Part shown: piece by piece, positions 59,100 through 64,000 of the stretch
Numbering within the stretch: the stretch's first letter is position 1
Layout of the letters: each line of letters starts with the position of its first letter
Assembly (NCBI GenBank): GCA_029851415.1
Contig: CM056744.1
Coordinates: 11,725,268-11,789,267, forward strand
Direction: 5' to 3'
Origin: Eretmocerus hayati
Taxonomy: Eukaryota > Arthropoda > Insecta > Hymenoptera > Aphelinidae
Length of the DNA: 64,000 nt
Translations under genes and position numbers: made by a program
The notes under the pieces: generated by a model
The model's input: only the letters and a program-made list of their open reading frames with translations
What the model was told of the DNA's origin: nothing
Database searches by the model: none

Positions 59100-59643
59100 A
59101 AATATTAACTCTTCAACAGTCATCGTCTTCAACTGATGAGCGATAGAGTCACAAAAATTGAGATCACTGACGCCATCCGCAACCATCATTACCATGAAAC
59201 ATACTCCTGTTGGGGCTACAACGGTTCGAGGTAGACGCAATCAAGTCAACATGGGCAGTATGGAAATCAATATGTGTGGGAGCTGCATTGTACGATGTTA
59301 TAGCTGGACCCAAGAGCATTTTCGACCTTCCATGTTCTCTGCTCGTGTATTATTCAAATTCGGAATTTATGAATCCCTTCTATTTGATAAGCTCGATTCC
59401 ACTCTAGTATGCATGCATGGGCTTTCCAAACAACCACTGATGTCAATGAATATATTCATTCGGCCTGCAAGTTTCTCTGGTTCCATTAGGATTATAGTGA
59501 ATAAACATAACAGCCTCATCCCCCCTTACTCAATTTTGGAAACTCCAATGCTAGTGTACGGCGAAATAATTTTTGAACCTTCCAAGGCACACACTGTCGG
59601 TGATTCTTTTTTGCCAAAAAAAAAACGTGATCATGGAATATAA
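59100..59643 (+). pseudogene. coding-like segment broken by frameshifts, unidentified
   Basis: A 161-codon frame (59158-59643) and an overlapping frame (59210-59407, with LQRFEVDAIKSTWAVWKSI then CVGAALYDVIAGPKS) both look protein-like in different halves. This is as if one reading frame switches near 59215 and again near 59360. Composition (Trp, Cys, Asp) is unlike random DNA of this base content. No family is recognised and no splice sites bound it. A decayed host or transposon gene is the simplest reading. Confidence 0.22.
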
Positions 59644-59875
59644 GGCTCTGTCAATTTCATCTTCAAATCATCGTGCGGGAGCTTACCTCTATTACAGATA
59701 GTCAATTTTCTCAACGAATATCTACTGTTCGCTGGGAGATAAGCTCGATCAAGACTGTAGCAGAAAATAAAAAGTCCAATTCTCTAGATCGACCGCGTGT
59801 CAAGATTTAATGCATGGAATACAAGCGCTGTGTACAGGTGCTCATCCCCTTGGGAACTTTTTTGAGTGACTGAAT

Positions 59876-60135
59876 CCGTATTATAAATTCGACGGTAAAA
59901 TTTGCCGACAAACGTGTTGTTCTGCCGGTAATCTGCAGAATATGCTGCTGTTGCTGCAGTTTGCCGTCACAGTTTGCCGTATTTTTCATAGCAAACGCCA
60001 TCGACAACGCAAATATAAGGCAAACTGCAGCAACCACGAAAAATTTTACAGATTACCGACAGAGCGCCACGTTTGCCGGCAAATTTATAGCGGTAAAATT
60101 TGCCGGCAAATTATACCGTCAAATTTATAATACGG
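59876..60135. mobile_element. fold-back element built of TTTGCCG repeats
   Basis: CCGTATTATAAATT at 59876 is inverted at the right end (to 60135). The arms hold many copies of GGTAAAATTTGCCGGCAAA-like units and the pair TGCCGGTAATCTGCAG / ACAGATTACCGACAG. The unit is itself palindromic (TTTGCCGGCAAA), so the stem can fold in several ways. Confidence 0.8.
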
Positions 60136-60173
60136 ACCCTGTTGGAATATTGACGCACTTCGCGCAGAGTATA

Positions 60174-60337
60174 AGGCTCGAATTTATAGTCGTAATTCGA
60201 AGTCCGGATAAAGCTAATCCGAGGTGCCACAATCAGTGCTGCAAGTTTGCGAATCCATTAGGACTGGCGATTGTGGCGCCTCAGATTAGCTTATCCGGAC
60301 TCTGGATTACGACTATACAATGTATAAATTCGAACCT
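60174..60337. mobile_element. TA-flanked fold-back MITE, 164 bp
   Basis: The left arm AGGCTCGAATTTATAGTCGT continues through TCCGGATAA-GCTAATC and GTGCCACAATC. It pairs with the right arm GATTGTGGCGCC-AGATTAGC-TTATCCGGA, ending AATTCGAACCT. TA lies on both sides (60172-60173 and 60338-60339). It is related to the element at 11916-12249 by the AATTTATAGTCGT end. Confidence 0.8.
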
Positions 60338-60600
60338 TAGGATGACTCTGTCATTCTTCTTATTGTTCTAATTGATGACTATATCAGCTCTAGTTAAGTC
60401 TGATATAAGCTTTGGGAGGAAAAGTCAAGCATCTTGGGCTAAGGAGATCGAGGATGTGGCATCATTCAATCATTATTGCAAACGATTCTGCAGTCCCATA
60501 TTTCAATTGATATGATTCCATCACTCACACAATTTCCCAATTCCTAACTTCAATCACCATGAATTTTATGTATTATCTTTTCTGTCCTACCATTTTCCAG

Positions 60601-61260
60601 GTGATTCCGGCGGATCGTCGAGCAATAGCTGACAAGGATAACCAAGAAACTTGGGCTTCAGAATCAGAACAACCAACAGATCACAATCAAACAAAAATTC
60701 CTCATGAAAAATTTCAAGATCCCGCTTCAGACGACAACAACCAAACAAGTCAGCTAACCAGCAGAAATCATGAGACGCGTCGTAGTAAAAGTAAAAAAGT
60801 CAAGAGTTATCTGAAACGTTGTAAAGGTGCATTAGGTAGATCAGATTCAACTGACCAGTCTCAAAAGAAAGCAGAAAAATCAAGCTGTAGTGCTTGGTAC
60901 GTTGACGATGGTGAACTAGAGACAGAGTCCAAAGAAGCATTCGTCAGTAATGAAACCCAGAATCAGAAAACTTTGGGGACTCAAGAGGTTGAGATTGGTG
61001 GTGATGAAGATGTAAGACATGAGGGTCTTTTTGAGTTTTGTAAAGTGCAAGGGAGTGAAGGTGGAGTGATTTTGGGAGACGATGGGAAGGGTCAAAATAG
61101 TGGACAAGTATTGGGGGATGGTGTTGAAGAAGAGGACAAGTGCGATGAAGATGTTGGATTGAGTGAGTGCGGGTCTAGTGATACGCTCATTGCTGAATCT
61201 AAAGAAGACTGTGAGGATGACGCGGCACACGATGGAGCAGGCATTCTTCCTGACGTTGAG
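60601..61260 (+). CDS. internal exon of an unidentified gene, 220 codons
   Basis: The acceptor has a long pyrimidine tract (TTATCTTTTCTGTCCTACC, then ATTTTCCAG) and the donor at 61261 is GTGAGT. Between them 660 bases are open in exactly one frame, phase 0 at both ends, so the exon could be skipped without shifting the frame. The peptide starts VIPADRRAIADKD. It has a polar Asn/Gln-rich part, then a strongly basic motif (RRSKSKKVKSYLKRCKGALG), a small SSCSAWYVDDGELE block, and from about residue 100 an acidic tail (many Glu/Asp, Gly and Ser). It is probably disordered, suiting a cytoplasmic or nuclear scaffold or regulatory protein. The YLKRCKGALG and WYVDDGE blocks look conserved, but I cannot name the family. 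No further exon can be fixed downstream in the window. Confidence 0.68.
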
Positions 61261-63269
61261 GTGAGTTTTTCTTCGTTTTCTAAAACTCTTGCATTCTCTT
61301 TATTCATGATCAAGTTCTGTTGAGTGAGGAGGCCCTCGGATAGGAAACTCAATTTGTTGACTACTTGACCAAAGTTGATCGAATTTGAGACATTACAGAA
61401 TTTCATAACAAAAAGCTCCAGGGTTCGGTGAATTTTCATCTCAAGAATTTGTCTGAACTGTTTCCAAGCATTAATCTTGCATAGCCTAATAATTTACTAT
61501 GAGTCTTTTGTTTTGACGGAGATCCTCGGGGTAACATCCCTAGTGACAGACTGACCTAATTTATGGAAAATTTTTAAAGATCGGCCCAGTTTAGAAAGTC
61601 CATCAAAATGAAAAATCATTCAAGCTTAGAACACTAGTGAACCAGTTCAGTCAAAAGTACACCCATTTTACGGTATAAAACCGTATCGAATACCACATAG
61701 GCTTCTCAAGTTTCCCATGCCCCAGTAACCTCATATATCCCAATATCAGTCGACAAACACCAAAAAACGAGTCCTGCTTCTGATTCTGAATCCTCTTAGT
61801 TGAAAATTATGCTGGATTTCATGGGCAATGTTGATGTTCCAGTAAAATTCGTCACCTTGGTGACAGTTAAGTAGACATGTGAGTGACTTCGGTGGGATAC
61901 TTGTTCAATGCACCTTCATAGACTGAATTCGTGATAAGCGGTAGCGGATTTGTGAAATATAGACTCTGGGTGTGTTTTAAAGGGTTTCAGATTCTTTTCC
62001 CACAAAAAATCCCAGTAGAGCTCATATCCCTTCTATGAATTATTTTGTCTCAGGGCCATATTTAGTCCTGAGTGACTTTACATCATGTGAAGTCTCTCAC
62101 ATTTGATATCTATTCACAAATCAAGTCACAGATCTTTAAAGATCACGATCGAATGGTAAATGGAGAGTGAATTTGGTTGTTTGAAATCATTAACCATAAG
62201 CACTCTATACCATTTTTAAAATACATTTCAGCAACTAAACACGATATAAAATGTTCTGTGGGAAGAAAATTTAGTCTCGCCTTCGTACTCTAACCTATAC
62301 ATTACACAATTGCAGCGTGATTGCCCGTGTATGGCACATGGCTGCTGCAAAGAGTCGAATCCAATCGTGAGATCGTGATGGTCTTGTAATTTTTTCATCA
62401 ATTTGCGCTAAATTGATTTAGATTGCATTCACCAATATTTCTCTAAAATTCATTCGGCATATATTTTGTTCGTGTCCCTAAATATTACACAAGAGAAAGT
62501 CTTAAAAGCTTAGACAACGACGACCGACGACGACGGTGTGTAAGAAGATAGTATATCCGCGTCGCTTTGATATATAAAGGCACGAATTCGTCTATATATA
62601 TTTGAGAGTCTGAATAATTCACTTGAACGAGATAAATTTACTCGAATTACAAAGTTTTACTCGATCACGCGATACATACATTGAACATTTAGGATGTATT
62701 ATATGTAAATATTTTTTATTGTTAATGAATTGGATCACGTTATTTGCCATTATGCAATGACTGAAATATACTGTAACGTATGACGCAAATTGAAGCGTTT
62801 TATCTTTCCCGAGAGAATAGCGTCAGTCGATTCATTTTGTATCTTTGTTCAATGTTCATAGAGGTGGGAAAATTATCGAGAAATTGGATATTTATCTTTG
62901 GCTTGCCCCATGGTAACATGATGAAATGTGAGTCTCTTTATATTCTTGACAACATTTTGCGCGAGATGGTGGGAAATATTGTGTTCTTGGAATATTGACA
63001 AATTCAGATTCATTGTCTGTATTACTCATATCATTTTCAATAGAATTATTGAAAATCTTGTTAGAAGTAACGGAGGTGCAATGATATCTCGTCCTGTGGA
63101 AACAATAATTTTCCGCAGGGGCCTCCTTAAGGGAGTAACCTCGGTAGAAGATCGGTCGATCAGATTTTGATCAAACTTGGCAGAGAGGTGTATTTGTACA
63201 CGACCGGTCAAAAGTCTCAATACATCTGGAAATCAAACTGATGATCTTCAGAGCCGCTGGATATCTCAG
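61261..63269. other. probable intron 3' of exon 60601-61260
   Basis: This starts with the donor GTGAGT. No second exon with a matching phase-0 acceptor could be identified. A short palindrome GTCACCTTGGTGAC near 61851 and a (CGA)n tract near 62520 are the only marks. Confidence 0.4.
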
Positions 63270-64000
63270 AACCTATTGGTCGTATACAGCTCTGCGTGGT
63301 CGCATTTTGTAGCTTATATCGAGCACTTTCAAGTCTATTTTCAGTATTTTCCGTCACGCGTATCATACCGGAGACACACGCGACAGAAAAATGCCTTTTT
63401 TTGCAATTTTCCAGCCAAGGAAAAATTTTTGGAAATTTTGGTAAGATTGTTGGATCGCTATGAGACCAATGACATCTCCAAGCCCATAGAAAGACCTTCA
63501 AGATCCGTTCTTGAACGTCTCTCGAAGTGGTTCTGGTTTCGAGATCTAACTGATTCAGTGAGGGGGGTTTTTTCTCAAAAAAATCACACGATTATCCAAA
63601 TATGATGAGAAACAGCCCAGTCCAAGGTCGGTAACCTTCATTTTCGAAAGCTATTCCGGCGATATTGAGTCTAACTCTTGCGAAAATAATGGTCAGATGC
63701 CCCAAAGTGGTCTGTTTCTCATCAGTTTTGGATTATCGCGTGATTTTTTGAGAAAATAAACATCCTCACTGAATCAGTTAGATCTCGAAACCAGAACCAC
63801 TTTGAGAGACGTTCAAAAACGGATCTTGCAGGTCATTTTATGGGGTTGGAGATGTCATTGGTCTCATAGCCGTCCAACAATCTCTCCAAAACTTGCGGGC
63901 GTTCGTACCTTGGCTGGAAAATTGCGAAAAAACTCATGTTTTTCTGACTCGTGTGTCTTTTGTATATTGAAAGGGCTCGATATGAGATACAAAAGCGACC
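63270..64000. mobile_element. fold-back element cut by the window end
   Basis: The centre is near 63665. GAAACAGCCC and CAGATGCCCCAAAG flank it, and both sides carry ATCACACGATTATCC-like, AACTGATTCAGTGAGG, GAACCACTTTGAGAGACGTT and GAGACCAATGACATCTCC blocks in inverted order. The right arm is still pairing at base 64000 (GGTCGC against GGTCGC near 63298), so the left boundary is uncertain and the true element is longer. The 142-codon frame 63177-63605 lies in the left arm and is not a gene. Confidence 0.8.

Noticed and set aside
63177..63605. 142-codon + frame as a gene
   Set aside because: It lies in a fold-back arm; the matching sequence in the other arm is broken, and there is no start context or splice site.
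1..64000. tRNA, rRNA and CRISPR
   Set aside because: I looked for tRNA B-box-like GTTCRA contexts, rRNA-like blocks and spaced short direct repeats and saw none that hold up.

Overview
The window looks like nuclear DNA of a eukaryote, most probably an insect or other arthropod. It is AT-rich, with almost no long open frames. It has GT-AG splice signals, metazoan microsatellites (CA, TG, TATG, T-runs) and a dense load of non-autonomous DNA transposons (hAT-type with 8-bp target duplications, TA-flanked elements, a Tigger/pogo-like element, large fold-back elements). I saw no bacterial operons, rRNA, tRNA or CRISPR. The species assignment is inference; nothing in the window fixes it.

Three protein-coding pieces can be supported. 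(1) Exon 2653-2909 (+) has a branch/pyrimidine tract and AG in front, an ATG at 2753 and a GTGAGT donor behind. (2) Exon 60601-61260 (+) is bounded by a strong acceptor and a GTGAGT donor. It is exactly 220 codons and encodes a Lys-rich then Asp/Glu-rich segment. (3) An intronless gene at 28553-29734 (+) encodes a 393-residue secreted, Cys-rich, N-glycosylated protein that I do not recognise. It has a TATA-like box and a poly(A) signal. Exons 1 and 2 could be one host gene with an intron of about 58 kb. Their phases do not match, so an unseen exon would be needed, or they are two genes.

The rest is mainly repeats. 0.8-20.8 kb: a hAT MITE with a perfect 8-bp TSD (870-1074), a 960-bp hAT-like element (7830-8789), fold-back and TA MITEs (11.9-12.9 kb), a second hAT with perfect TSD (13131-13566), a 1.6-kb fold-back (16012-17633), a Tigger-like element (18622-19404) and a copy of a TA-flanked family with internal sub-repeats (19985-20792). 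23.6-25.1 kb: two of three copies of an ACAAGGGGAG fold-back family (third at 44.1 kb). 26.2-26.9 kb: a CpG-rich island with an NRF1-like palindrome. 29.9-31.7 kb: a possible piggyBac-like remnant invaded by an 827-bp fold-back. 32.7-36.5 kb: nested hairpins inside hairpins. 37-42.6 kb: more copies of the TA family and decayed coding-like sequence. 43.0-50.8 kb: three large fold-backs, including a 2.3-kb palindrome with about 1.1-kb arms. 54-57.3 kb: a two-ended element with a tandem 350-bp duplication and short ORFs. 59.9-60.3 kb: two adjacent fold-backs just before exon 60601. 63.3-64.0 kb: a fold-back cut by the window end.

The most striking property is the number and size of near-perfect inverted repeats (at least fourteen longer than 150 bp) on the transcribed side of what may be one intron. 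If transcribed, they would form long hairpin RNAs that could feed Dicer or ADAR. That is inference, testable with small-RNA data.
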